Shown in pieces: positions 40,341 to 48,444 of a stretch of 64,000 bases of DNA. This DNA comes from REEB52 sp964626905 (lineage in GTDB: Bacteria > Chlamydiota > Chlamydiia > Chlamydiales > SM23-39). Position 1 is the stretch's first letter; each line of letters starts with the position of its first letter. The stretch spans positions 1-64,000 of the forward strand of contig CAZVHA010000009.1 of NCBI GenBank assembly GCA_964626905.1, written 5' to 3'. A program made the position numbers and the translations under genes. Under the pieces are notes generated by a model that saw nothing but the letters and a program-made list of their open reading frames with translations, was not told where the DNA came from and did no database searches.

Positions 40341-40717
40341 TTTTTTGTTTATTAACCCTTTTTTCTCTATGCGCCAAAGAGGTTGAACGGACAGCTCGAC
40401 CTGAGGTGCAGCGGCAAGGGGCAATTGTCTTTGGACTGACACCCCGTTCTATCCCCTTAAGTGCCGCGAAACTCAAACAACTCGCCTATATTGGAATCGA
40501 TTTTGCATTCAATGCGCCCTTGTCCCCAAATTTGGGGGTGCAAACGCCTGCCAAGTGGGAAGGAGGAGTTCTTTTCCTTTCCGATTTTCACCAAAAGGCC
40601 CACCTCTTTCGAAAGTGGCTAGAAATGGCAAAGTTTCGCCCTTCTAAAATCGTGATTGTCGACGATGGAAAAACTGCTATTGAAAAAAGGGAGACGATGG
40701 CCTCCCCTCCAAACTGA
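40328..40717 (+). CDS. Exported DUF2608-like fragment
   Basis: 129 residues: a signal-like N-terminus (QVIFCLLTLFSLCA) is joined directly to GAIVFGLTPRSIPLS, LAYIGIDFAFNAPLS, GGVLFLSDFHQKAHLFRKWL and PSKIVIVDD. These match the middle and third motifs of the HAD-like DUF2608 proteins common in chlamydiae and Legionella, but the N-terminal DxDxT motif and the C-terminal part are missing. Full-length members are roughly twice as long. Probably a decayed or internally deleted copy that stays open. It overlaps the preceding gene by 13 bases. Confidence 0.55.
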   Translation: MAQVIFCLLTLFSLCAKEVERTARPEVQRQGAIVFGLTPRSIPLSAAKLKQLAYIGIDFAFNAPLSPNLGVQTPAKWEGGVLFLSDFHQKAHLFRKWLEMAKFRPSKIVIVDDGKTAIEKRETMASPPN

Positions 40718-40723
40718 TAACGA

Positions 40724-40906
40724 CTACTGCTGCTCTTGCTCAACTCTCATTGCGCAACTAGAAGCAGACTTGCGTCTTTTTCTGCGTCGGCGATGAGTTG
40801 TTTTCTTCGCAGTTTTTCTGCGAGTGCTTTTTCGTTTACGGCGATGCGTTCTTTTTTTCGCTTTCGCTTTTGTCTTTGTTTTTCTTTTGCGTCTGCGTAC
40901 AGCCAT
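40724..40906 (-). CDS. Small Arg/Lys-rich histone-Hc2-like protein
   Basis: 60 residues, about half Lys or Arg (AVRRRKRKTKTKAKAKKRTH...), from ATG at 40906, which is preceded by AAAGGAGG, the best ribosome site in the area; the frame is open further up to 40942 but without such a site. The composition matches chlamydial Hc2-type nucleoid proteins that condense DNA in elementary bodies, though much shorter than C. trachomatis HctB. It ends with an unusual SASSCAMRVEQEQQ tail. A ribosomal-protein-like basic peptide is the alternative. Confidence 0.7.
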   Translation of the reverse strand: MAVRRRKRKTKTKAKAKKRTHRRKRKSTRRKTAKKTTHRRRRKRRKSASSCAMRVEQEQQ

Positions 40907-40983
40907 ATTTCCTCCTTTGGGTGTAGCAATACTTCTCTCCATGCTGAATTAAGAATTATTTTTCAAATAAAATAAAAAAAATT

Positions 40984-42582
40984 TTATTTTTGGATGTGCA
41001 TGAGGAGCAAAGTCATGTCATCATGCTGGGGAGCGCCGCAGGCAAAAAGCCACACCTCCTCGACAATCCGATCGACGATTTGTTGCGCCGATCCCTTTTG
41101 ATGATTTGCCAAAATGTCATAGAGGCGCCCCTTCCCAAAAAGGCGATTTTCCCGATTGTGAGCCTCGATCAGCCCATCTGTGTAGATGAAAAGGAGATCT
41201 CCCTTTTCTAGGGTTATCTTTTTTGTCGGGACGACATCGATCTTTTGCGCCCCCAGAGCGATCCCTTCTGTCCAAAGCTCTTCGAGTTGCGCGCCCCGAA
41301 TAAGCAGCGCAGGTGGGTGGCCTTGACTACAATAGGTGAGACTCCGTTTTTTTGGCTCAAAAATGGCGATCCAAAGAGTGGAAAACATCGATACTTCGTG
41401 GGCATCGGCCATATAGAGATCGTTCGCCCTTCGGACAAGTTCTGGGAGTTCGAGTTCAAAGCTTGCAAGGGTTCGGAGAATGCTCCGCAGCCCGAGCGCG
41501 AAAAGACAGGCCGAAATCCCTTTGCCCGCCGTGTCGCAAACGGCGAGGAGCAGTTTTCCACTCGGAAGAGGATAGATATCGTAAAAATCGCCATTCACCT
41601 CTTTCGCAGCGTGGTAACTCGTCGCCAAATCAACACCGGGAAAGCCCGGCACGTGCGTGGGAAGCAGATTCGACTGGATCTCGTGACCAATGCTCAGTTC
41701 TTTGGCCAATTTTTCTCTATGAAGCCTCTCTTTTTCTGCCTCGTTTGCATGGTGTAAAAGCCCATCCAGCGCCTCGTTGAACTGGAGCCCAAGCTCATTG
41801 ATCTCAAACCCCATCCAATCGGGAGTGTATCGGGCATGAGCTGCCCCTTCTGAGACTCTTCTCATCACCTCAGAAAGACCCCTTAGCGGCCTTGCAATCC
41901 TTCGGACAAAGAAAAATAGGGCTCCACCCCCAATGACACCGACGAAAAAAAGGAGGGTTGCAAATCGGTAGTAATAGGACTCCAAATGAAGTTTTTTCAA
42001 AGCGCTCTCATCGATGGTGAGCTGCAGTTTCAGCCCTGTTTCTCCCACCGGCTCTTCGGCTTTTAGCACTTCTTCCCCAGTTTCACTTTCCCAAAGCAAT
42101 TGATTTTGTGAGTTGAAGAGGGCAATGCGAATTGGATAGGCCCTTGAGAGCCCTTTGCCAATTTGCGTGAAGGGGATGGCGATCGCAAGGGCACTTCGGT
42201 CAGATTCCACCACCCCTGCAAGGATCACCTTTCGGCTTTGACTGATCACCACAAACTGATTGGGCACATCTTTCGGCAGGGGAATCCTCTCAATGTAAAG
42301 CCGCTTTACATTTCGACTATTTAGCAGTTCACTTTGGGGAATCATTTCTAAAAGCCGCCAGTCCACTTGGATCATTTCATCGAGAAAATGGGCCCGTTCA
42401 CCCGCGAGCATTTTGAGATCGAATTCGATGTCTTCTCTTTTTTGTTCATACTCTTGTTTGTAGAGAAAAAAGCTCTCTAGGAAAAGGGGGATGACCAAGA
42501 GAAGCATCGCGCTGATGAGAATCCGCCTTACGAGTGAACCGGTCGCGGGATGGTCCTTTTTTGTAATTTTCGAATCGGTCAT
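40984..42582 (-). CDS. rsbU: RsbU-type PP2C phosphatase, membrane-bound with HAMP
   Basis: 532 residues from ATG at 42582; a TTG at 42603 would put the start inside the divergent gene. Membrane helix at about 20-42, a periplasmic sensing region, a second helix (about 210-235), HAMP (RRIARPLRGLSEVM), then a PP2C/SpoIIE domain: LSIGHEIQSNLLP, VNGDFYDIYPL (metal Asp), LLAVCDTAGKGISACL, YCSQGHPPALL, LLFIYTDGLIEA and QHDDMTLL. Expected to dephosphorylate an anti-anti-sigma factor in the chlamydial partner-switching pathway. The palindrome at 42293-42311 encodes NVKRLYI in the sensing region. Beside eno, as in C. trachomatis. Confidence 0.9.
   Translation of the reverse strand: MTDSKITKKDHPATGSLVRRILISAMLLLVIPLFLESFFLYKQEYEQKREDIEFDLKMLAGERAHFLDEMIQVDWRLLEMIPQSELLNSRNVKRLYIERIPLPKDVPNQFVVISQSRKVILAGVVESDRSALAIAIPFTQIGKGLSRAYPIRIALFNSQNQLLWESETGEEVLKAEEPVGETGLKLQLTIDESALKKLHLESYYYRFATLLFFVGVIGGGALFFFVRRIARPLRGLSEVMRRVSEGAAHARYTPDWMGFEINELGLQFNEALDGLLHHANEAEKERLHREKLAKELSIGHEIQSNLLPTHVPGFPGVDLATSYHAAKEVNGDFYDIYPLPSGKLLLAVCDTAGKGISACLFALGLRSILRTLASFELELPELVRRANDLYMADAHEVSMFSTLWIAIFEPKKRSLTYCSQGHPPALLIRGAQLEELWTEGIALGAQKIDVVPTKKITLEKGDLLFIYTDGLIEAHNRENRLFGKGRLYDILANHQKGSAQQIVDRIVEEVWLFACGAPQHDDMTLLLMHIQK
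42293..42311. repeat. 19-bp palindrome, copy 4 (in rsbU)
   Basis: ATGTAAAGCCGCTTTACAT; read on the minus strand as Asn-Val-Lys-Arg-Leu-Tyr-Ile in the extracytoplasmic sensor region of the RsbU-like protein. Confidence 0.9.
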
Positions 42583-42593
42583 ACTGATTTTGG

Positions 42594-43310
42594 ATGGTAG
42601 CAAAAAAGATTACGAGCTTACAACACCCACTTGTAAAACATTGGACCGCTTTGCGCACCGATAAGGCCTATATGCAAGAGGCTAAGAGGGTTCTCATCTC
42701 TGGCAAAAAAATGATCCAGGAGATTCCCCTGGAGACGCTGATCGTTTTAGAGCCCAATTCTTCCATCCGCTGCAAAGAGGAGATTCTGGTCACCGAGCCC
42801 ATTTTGAAAAAAATCACAGGGCTAGTCCAGCCCGATGGGTTTGCAGGAGTGGCTCTAATGCCTGAAAGAAAAGATTTGCGAAAGAAGCAAAGGGTATTGA
42901 TTCTCGATCAAATTTCCGATCCTGGGAATTTGGGGACCCTTTTGCGAACGGCCCTTGCTCTTGGGTGGGAGGGGGTGATTGTGACGCCGGGCACTGTCGA
43001 TCTTTTCAATGAAAAGGCATTGCGAGCTGGCAAAGGGGCCCAGTTTCATCTTCCCTACGATCAATTATCTCGGGGGGAAATTGCAAAGATTGGGTGGCAT
43101 TTTTACACTGCGGATCTCGAGGGGGAGGCTCTTGAGGGGGCCTTGTTCAAAACACCTCTGGCTCTCATTTTGAGCAGTGAAGGGCACGGCGCGCATGAAT
43201 GGTCTAAAAGCTTTACAAAAAAAATTACAATTCCAATGGTGGGTCAGGTAGAATCGCTCAATGTAGCTGCGTCGGGCGCCATTTTGCTATACGAGATGAG
43301 GAAAAAATGA
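42594..43310 (+). CDS. SpoU/TrmH-family RNA 2'-O-methyltransferase
   Basis: 238 residues. The SPOUT knot motifs are clear: LILDQISDPGNLGTLLRTALALG (motif 1, Asn and Arg), LILSSEGHGAH (motif 2) and IPMVGQVESLNVAASGAILLYEM (motif 3). A short N-terminal substrate-binding domain (SLQHPLVKHWTALR) is typical of the 23S rRNA or tRNA enzymes. The exact target is not determinable. Only 11 bases separate its ATG from the ATG of divergent rsbU, so promoters must lie inside one or both genes. ATGA overlap with rsgA. Confidence 0.88.
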   Translation: MVAKKITSLQHPLVKHWTALRTDKAYMQEAKRVLISGKKMIQEIPLETLIVLEPNSSIRCKEEILVTEPILKKITGLVQPDGFAGVALMPERKDLRKKQRVLILDQISDPGNLGTLLRTALALGWEGVIVTPGTVDLFNEKALRAGKGAQFHLPYDQLSRGEIAKIGWHFYTADLEGEALEGALFKTPLALILSSEGHGAHEWSKSFTKKITIPMVGQVESLNVAASGAILLYEMRKK

Positions 43311-44389
43311 GTCGAGAGTACGATTACGAGGAGCAGTTTCATGGGCAAGAGCGGAAAAAATGGCGCAAAGAAAGACGCCTTGCCCAGACGAGTGACCGAT
43401 CGAAGTTTAAAAAGAGCGATCAAGAAAAAAAAGTGGGCGTAGAGATCGATCCCAAATGGGGAAGGGGGAGAGTTGTCGCGATTACTGGCGAGGGGGTGTG
43501 GATCGACATCAACGGAGAGCGGACTTTGGCCTCGCTGAAGGGGCTCCTGAAGAAGGACAAGCTCCAGACAAAAAACATCGTTGCTGTGGGTGATTTTGTC
43601 CGATTTACCGACGATTTTGCGATCGCGCACATTGAAGAGCGCTACTCCTTTTTGGCAAGAACCGATGTGAGTGGGAGGAAAGAGCAATTGATCGCGGTCA
43701 ATATCGATCAGGCGATCATCGCCATTTCTGTCGTCAATCCCCCATTAAAAGCGGCCCTTGTCGATCGGTATCTCATCGCAGCAGAAAAAGGGAACATCCA
43801 CCCGATTATCGCGATCAATAAAATCGATCTTCTCGATGAGGCATCGGCCAGTGAAAAGATGCGCTACCAGGAGTTTCTCTTGGTCTATGAAAAGTTGGGC
43901 TTTCCGATCCTATCGATCAGCACAAAAAAAATCATTGGGCTCGACGGGTTAAAATCGCTTCTCAAAAATAAGACGACCGTTTTTTCAGGGCAATCGGGAG
44001 TGGGCAAATCGTCTTTGATCAATACGGCGTTTGGGCTCAATTTAAAAATTGGAGAGCTCGCGCAAAAGACATCGAAAGGGAGCCACACGACATCGACGGC
44101 GGAATTGATCGCACTTCCGGGGGGCGGTTATTGCGTCGACACGCCGGGAATTCGATCCTTTGGCATTTGGAAATTGAGAAAAGAGGAGGTAGTGAAGCAC
44201 TTTCACGACCTCACAGGGCATGGATGTAAATTTCCCGATTGTCTGCATATCAATGAACCCGATTGCGGTGTTTTGAAGGGGCTTGAAAAGGGGGAAATTT
44301 CCCCTCTTCGCTACGAGTCATATCGGACGCTCATCGATGAGGCGATGGGGGGAGCGGACAACTGGGCGAAAAAAAAGGGGGAAATGTGA
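43307..44389 (+). CDS. rsgA: Ribosome small subunit-dependent GTPase A
   Basis: 360 residues. A Lys/Arg-rich N-terminal tail (about 1-45) leads into an OB domain; the circularly permuted GTPase follows: INKIDLLDE (G4), SISTKK (G5), FSGQSGVGKSSLIN (P-loop G1), KGSHTTSTAELI (G2) and VDTPGIRSFG (G3). The zinc-knuckle C-H-C pattern lies in HGCKFPDCLHINEPDC. It checks late 30S maturation. Coupled by ATGA to the methyltransferase upstream and by ATGTGA to eno. Confidence 0.96.
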   Translation: MSREYDYEEQFHGQERKKWRKERRLAQTSDRSKFKKSDQEKKVGVEIDPKWGRGRVVAITGEGVWIDINGERTLASLKGLLKKDKLQTKNIVAVGDFVRFTDDFAIAHIEERYSFLARTDVSGRKEQLIAVNIDQAIIAISVVNPPLKAALVDRYLIAAEKGNIHPIIAINKIDLLDEASASEKMRYQEFLLVYEKLGFPILSISTKKIIGLDGLKSLLKNKTTVFSGQSGVGKSSLINTAFGLNLKIGELAQKTSKGSHTTSTAELIALPGGGYCVDTPGIRSFGIWKLRKEEVVKHFHDLTGHGCKFPDCLHINEPDCGVLKGLEKGEISPLRYESYRTLIDEAMGGADNWAKKKGEM

Positions 44390-45642
44390 GTCTTATTGAA
44401 TCTTGCCATGCTTTAGAAATCCTCGACTCTCGGGGGAATCCCACGCTCAAAGTGACCGTTCGTTCAAGAGATGGTTTTTTAGGACAAGCTGCAGTCCCCT
44501 CTGGCGCCTCAACGGGCGAGCGCGAGGCGATGGAGCTCAGAGATGGCGATATGAAACGCTACTTTGGCAAAGGGGTGTTGCAAGCCGTTCACAATGTGAA
44601 TGGCCCCATTCAGCAACGATTGAAAGGACACTCGATTTTTGAGCAGGAATGGATTGACAAGGCGATGATCGAACTGGATGGGACAGAAAACAAGCGAAGA
44701 CTTGGCGCTAATGCCATTTTGGGGGTTTCCCTCGCAGCTGCAAAATGTGCGGCTGCCGCTCGAAAGGAGCCGCTCTATCGATATCTTGGCAAAAAAAATA
44801 GAGCCCACTTACTTCCATGTCCGATGATGAATGTGATTAACGGGGGTGTTCATGCCGATAATGGGCTCGATTTTCAGGAGTTTATGATTCACCCGATTGG
44901 GGCCCCCTCCTTTCGAGAAGCTCTTCGCTATGGCGCCGAGGTATTTCAGACACTCAAAAAATTGATTCATGAACGGGGACTTTCTACAGCCGTCGGAGAT
45001 GAGGGGGGATTTGCTCCCCAATTTGCCTCTCATGAAGAGGTGCTCGATCTCATCGTCGAAGCGATAGAACAAGCGGGGTTCCAACCGAAAGAAGAGCTGA
45101 CAATCGCACTTGACCTAGCCGCGTCTGAATTTTTTAAAGAGGGAAAATACAACGGGAAAACAACCGATGAGCAGATCAACTATTTAAAAACGCTATCGGA
45201 AATTTACCCGATTGATTCAATTGAAGATGGGCTGGATCAAAATGATTGGGCAGGATGGGTCAAGTTGACGCGGCTATTGGGCAAACAAATGCAGCTTGTC
45301 GGCGACGACATTTTTGTGACAAACACCCAGTTTTTGAAAAAGGCGATCGATATGGGAGTGGCAAATGCCATCTTGATCAAAGTCAACCAGATCGGGACTT
45401 TAACTGAGACAGAATCGGCGATCAAAATGGCGAAGGAAAACGGGTACCGAACGGTGATGTCGCACCGCTCCGGCGAAACAGAAGATACGACAATCGCTGA
45501 TCTGGCCGTCGCCTTTGAGTGCGGCCAGATCAAAACCGGATCTCTTTCGCGATCAGAGAGGGTGGCGAAATACAACCGCCTCCTCGAAATCGAGGAGGAA
45601 TTGGGCAAATCGGCCACCTTCCATCCAAAGGCAAGTGGCTAA
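44386..45642 (+). CDS. eno: Enolase
   Basis: 418 residues from GTG at 44386, overlapping the rsgA stop. EILDSRGNPTLKV, SGASTGEREAMELRD, GANAILGVSLAAAK, PMMNVINGGVHADN, GDEGGFAPQ (catalytic Glu), IEDGLDQNDW, LVGDDIFVTN, LIKVNQIGTLTE (catalytic Lys) and SHRSGETEDTTIADLAVA are all enolase signatures. It interconverts 2-phosphoglycerate and phosphoenolpyruvate. Its last four bases overlap the end of the convergent coiled-coil gene. Confidence 0.98.
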   Translation: MSLIESCHALEILDSRGNPTLKVTVRSRDGFLGQAAVPSGASTGEREAMELRDGDMKRYFGKGVLQAVHNVNGPIQQRLKGHSIFEQEWIDKAMIELDGTENKRRLGANAILGVSLAAAKCAAAARKEPLYRYLGKKNRAHLLPCPMMNVINGGVHADNGLDFQEFMIHPIGAPSFREALRYGAEVFQTLKKLIHERGLSTAVGDEGGFAPQFASHEEVLDLIVEAIEQAGFQPKEELTIALDLAASEFFKEGKYNGKTTDEQINYLKTLSEIYPIDSIEDGLDQNDWAGWVKLTRLLGKQMQLVGDDIFVTNTQFLKKAIDMGVANAILIKVNQIGTLTETESAIKMAKENGYRTVMSHRSGETEDTTIADLAVAFECGQIKTGSLSRSERVAKYNRLLEIEEELGKSATFHPKASG

Positions 45643-46343
45643 TGCGTCTTCCGAACCTGGTCCATTTGTCTTTGAATCTGGGCTTTTTTGTGACCGTACC
45701 CCAGCTGAATTCCAAAGAAAGAAAGAACGAAAGACCCGATGCCGCCTATAATCATCCCTGGGGGACCAAAAGGGATACCAAAGGCAGCCCCTCCACCTAA
45801 AGTTGCAAGTGGGTTAGCCCATAAATTTGTAGCTACTTGAGAGGTTTTTACTCGTTCGAGTTGCTTTTCTAGGGCGTTGAGTGTTGTTGTTCTCTCTAAG
45901 ATCCTTTGGTTTTCGCGCAACGCTCTGTCAGCTGCCTGTCTTTCTACTTCTAGTTCCGCGTTTCGTCTTGCGAGCCTTTCCCTTTCAGCGGCATGCTCTT
46001 CCACCTGTCGTTGCAAGAGAGCCTCGTTCTCTTCCATTACTGCAACCCGCCTTCTTACAGTTCCCAGTTCTCTTTCAGCTAGTTCTTGTGTTCTTTCAAC
46101 GACTTCGATCCTTTCATTAAGGAGCCCTTCTCTCTCTTCAAGCGCATCGACTCGTTCTCCTTGAAGAGCAACCATTTGCTCTTGTTCACGCAACCCATTT
46201 GCTAATTGTGTGATTATTCCCCAAACGCGATCTCTTAAAGCCATCACGTAATCATAAAAACCATTTGCCTCTGCGCGAATCACCGGCATCTCGCCTCCTT
46301 GCGGCTCTGGCGGCAATAGATCGACTCTTCTTTGTACTTGCAT
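45639..46343 (-). CDS. Coiled-coil protein with a C-terminal hydrophobic segment
   Basis: 234 residues from ATG at 46343 behind AAGGGAG. Residues about 45-165 form a long coiled coil (RERLARRNAELEVERQAADRALREN and similar heptads). A hydrophobic Gly-rich stretch follows (GGGAAFGIPFGPPGMIIGGIGSFVLSFF, two short segments about 185-215), like the bilobed hydrophobic domain of chlamydial inclusion membrane (Inc) proteins, though it lies at the C-terminal end. No signal peptide. It follows the similar gene at 46354 by 10 bases, so both form an operon. A secreted inclusion-membrane effector is an inference. Confidence 0.7.
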   Translation of the reverse strand: MQVQRRVDLLPPEPQGGEMPVIRAEANGFYDYVMALRDRVWGIITQLANGLREQEQMVALQGERVDALEEREGLLNERIEVVERTQELAERELGTVRRRVAVMEENEALLQRQVEEHAAERERLARRNAELEVERQAADRALRENQRILERTTTLNALEKQLERVKTSQVATNLWANPLATLGGGAAFGIPFGPPGMIIGGIGSFVLSFFGIQLGYGHKKAQIQRQMDQVRKTH

Positions 46344-46353
46344 ATTTTCTCCC

Positions 46354-47055
46354 TTAAATTGTTTGAGGATTCTTAACCCACTCTCTTACCCATTGAGCAT
46401 CTTTTGGTGCTACCCAAGCATCGACAGTTGCTTGCGTATCACTTCCCTTCACCACTGGCCTTTTTTGTAAATTAACGAATTCTTGAAGAACTTGATTCTG
46501 CCACTCCAAATTTTTTACCTGATCCAAAAGATTCCGTTGACCTGTCTCTTGGTTTTGGATCTGCTGATTTGCATTTTCCAACTCTTCTTTATCAATTGCA
46601 GCAACCTTTAGAGCTCCTAACAATCTCTGCTTTTCGTCTTGTAGACTGTTCTTTTGGCCACTCAGAGTGGCATTCTGAATTTTTAATGCATCTCTTTCTT
46701 GAATGACTTCCCTATTTTCCTTCTCAAGTGCATTTCTTTGTTCTACAAGGCGTGCATTGACTTGATTTAGGTCGTTGATTTCAGCCTTCAGGTCTTTTGT
46801 CTTGTATTCGTAAAAGAAATTCGCGACGTACAAATACCCCTTTTCTAAAGCCGAGCCAAGTGAGGGATGGATGTAATTTGCCACACGAAAAACAAGAAAC
46901 GCGCCCGCTGTCAAAGACTGCTTCAACCATTCAAAAGCGCTCGCGCAAACGGCCACGATTTTCTGTTTCAGGGCTTCAAAACTCCACCCAGTGCTCCTTG
47001 CTGAGGCACTATAAGTCCCACTCCCCACTTGTGTAACGCCACTGACGGATGTCAT
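46354..47055 (-). CDS. Coiled-coil protein with an N-terminal hydrophobic segment
   Basis: 233 residues from ATG at 47055 behind a G-rich ribosome site. A Ser/Thr/Gly-rich start (TSVSGVTQVGSGTYSASARS), as in many type III-secreted proteins, precedes a hydrophobic region (about 32-85: IVAVCASAFEWLKQ, AGAFLVFRVANYI), then a coiled coil from about 88 to 200. The partner of the gene at 45639; the two share architecture in reversed order. No family recognised. Effector or inclusion protein is the leading guess. Confidence 0.68.
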   Translation of the reverse strand: MTSVSGVTQVGSGTYSASARSTGWSFEALKQKIVAVCASAFEWLKQSLTAGAFLVFRVANYIHPSLGSALEKGYLYVANFFYEYKTKDLKAEINDLNQVNARLVEQRNALEKENREVIQERDALKIQNATLSGQKNSLQDEKQRLLGALKVAAIDKEELENANQQIQNQETGQRNLLDQVKNLEWQNQVLQEFVNLQKRPVVKGSDTQATVDAWVAPKDAQWVREWVKNPQTI

Positions 47056-47182
47056 AAGCCCCCCCTAATTAAGCCGCCAATGCTAAACAAATTCTTAATA
47101 TTTTATCAAATATTTTTTTACATGTGCCCCAGGGGGTACCCTCAAGTTGAAATAAATTCCCCTCCTGGTTATGGAGAGGGTT

Positions 47183-47569
47183 ATGAAACAGATCATCGCT
47201 CTTTTTGGCGAGGCCGAGAGAGGGGCATTCAAGACCCCCCACTCCCTCAATCAACTCCCCCAATTGGTCGACCTTTTGGGCAACCCCCCAGCTCAAAGCG
47301 AGGGGCTCTTCTTTGCCGTCCAAGCCATCCTCTATTATCGGGATATCCTCTTCTTTAGAGTCGCCGAAGAGGGGTTTAGCAGACTCGATTACATGAGCGG
47401 CCTTAAATATTTAGGGGATAAGAATAAGGTAAAGAAAGTCAACGCCTTATGTCTTCCTGGAGTCGGCGATCCAGAAATTCTATCCGTTTCTGAAGAGATC
47501 TGCCACCTGCATCAGAGCTTCCTAATCACCAATCAAAAAGATTTGTATGACTTCCTTACATCAAATTAA
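47183..47569 (+). CDS. Conserved hypothetical protein (128 aa)
   Basis: ATG at 47183 follows GGAG with proper spacing; an ATG at 47171 in frame would place it inside the ribosome site. Starts KQIIALFGEAERGAF and contains LFFAVQAILYYRDILFFRVAEEGFS, which looks like a buried alpha/beta core. No signal or membrane segment is certain. I do not recognise the family. First gene of an AT-rich accessory stretch on the plus strand. Confidence 0.65.
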   Translation: MKQIIALFGEAERGAFKTPHSLNQLPQLVDLLGNPPAQSEGLFFAVQAILYYRDILFFRVAEEGFSRLDYMSGLKYLGDKNKVKKVNALCLPGVGDPEILSVSEEICHLHQSFLITNQKDLYDFLTSN

Positions 47570-47624
47570 TATAATTAAACTCGATAATTTGATATAATAA
47601 TTTATATATAAATGGAGATTTTAC

Positions 47625-48131
47625 ATGTCAAACCAAATACACAGTAATGCCCAGTTGTTCAACGACGCATCGGACGGCATTAATGTTCGTCCAGACTGGC
47701 GCGATGAGAAGGGATTCATAGTAGACACACCGGCGCACTATAGACCCATTGCTCCAATCCCCGAAGACTCAGAAAAATTACTTACCCCAAAAAACCCTAC
47801 TTGGATTCGGCGCGAATATAGGATTTATAATCCTGTAACCGAAGAGTTTGCGCCAAAAGAAATCGTTTTCAAAAAAACAGATAAGCAAGAATTGTCACCC
47901 AAAACGATCGAGAGTTGTGAAGAACTTGTTGTGCAATTGGCTACCGCCCATAAAATTTTAAGTATTCCCAAAGAAGAAGACCGGCGCGATACCGAAAATG
48001 CACAGATTGAGCAGTTGAAGAAAGTTATCAACGCTTTGCAGCAACAAGGCATTACCGTTGAGGGAGTCGTTCTACCTAAAAGAGTTCTTGGTAATGTTGA
48101 GCATTATAAGCACTGTTATAAATACCGATAA
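47625..48131 (+). CDS. Hypothetical protein (168 aa)
   Basis: ATG at 47625 with GGAG eight bases before and a TATAAT at 47593-47598. Hydrophilic, Pro-rich N-terminal half (APIPEDSEKLLTPKNPTW), a helical second half (LVVQLATAHKILSIPKEEDRR). No domain recognised. The surroundings are clearly more AT-rich than the housekeeping genes, suggesting foreign origin. Confidence 0.6.
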   Translation: MSNQIHSNAQLFNDASDGINVRPDWRDEKGFIVDTPAHYRPIAPIPEDSEKLLTPKNPTWIRREYRIYNPVTEEFAPKEIVFKKTDKQELSPKTIESCEELVVQLATAHKILSIPKEEDRRDTENAQIEQLKKVINALQQQGITVEGVVLPKRVLGNVEHYKHCYKYR

Positions 48132-48186
48132 GAAATCAGAAAAACAGATACAATGGCACCACCTAAATCTTAAAAAAGGTGTTATT

Positions 48187-48444
48187 ATGCCAGTTGTTTC
48201 GACGAAATACCCATCTGCTGTCCGGCCAAATACAGAGCTGTCTCTAGGGGCAGAACTTCGAATCGTAAATACCTCTGATCGGTATATAGATCTTACTTAT
48301 AATCCAAGGGATCATGAAATTTCGTACGCATTCCGGAATGCAATGGGGGAACGGGTAGAAAGCAATCTCTATCTCGCTTCTAATGTCAGAAGAATTGAGA
48401 TTCTCAATGCAGAGTCCGATATTGCTTTTGAGTACTTTTCTTGA
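48187..48444 (+). CDS. Hypothetical small beta-rich protein (85 aa)
   Basis: ATG at 48187 is preceded by AAAGGTG; the frame is open back to 48058 but the ribosome site fits 48187. MPVVSTKYPSAVRPN begins an all-beta-looking chain (LGAELRIVNTSDRYIDLTYN). No signal, no Cys, no family recognised. Its end overlaps the convergent lanB by 41 bases. Confidence 0.5.
   Translation: MPVVSTKYPSAVRPNTELSLGAELRIVNTSDRYIDLTYNPRDHEISYAFRNAMGERVESNLYLASNVRRIEILNAESDIAFEYFS

Noticed and set aside
40965..40990. A/T-only inverted repeat before rsbU's end as a terminator
   Set aside because: Stem has no G-C pair and no correctly placed T-run on the transcribed strand, so it is too weak to call.
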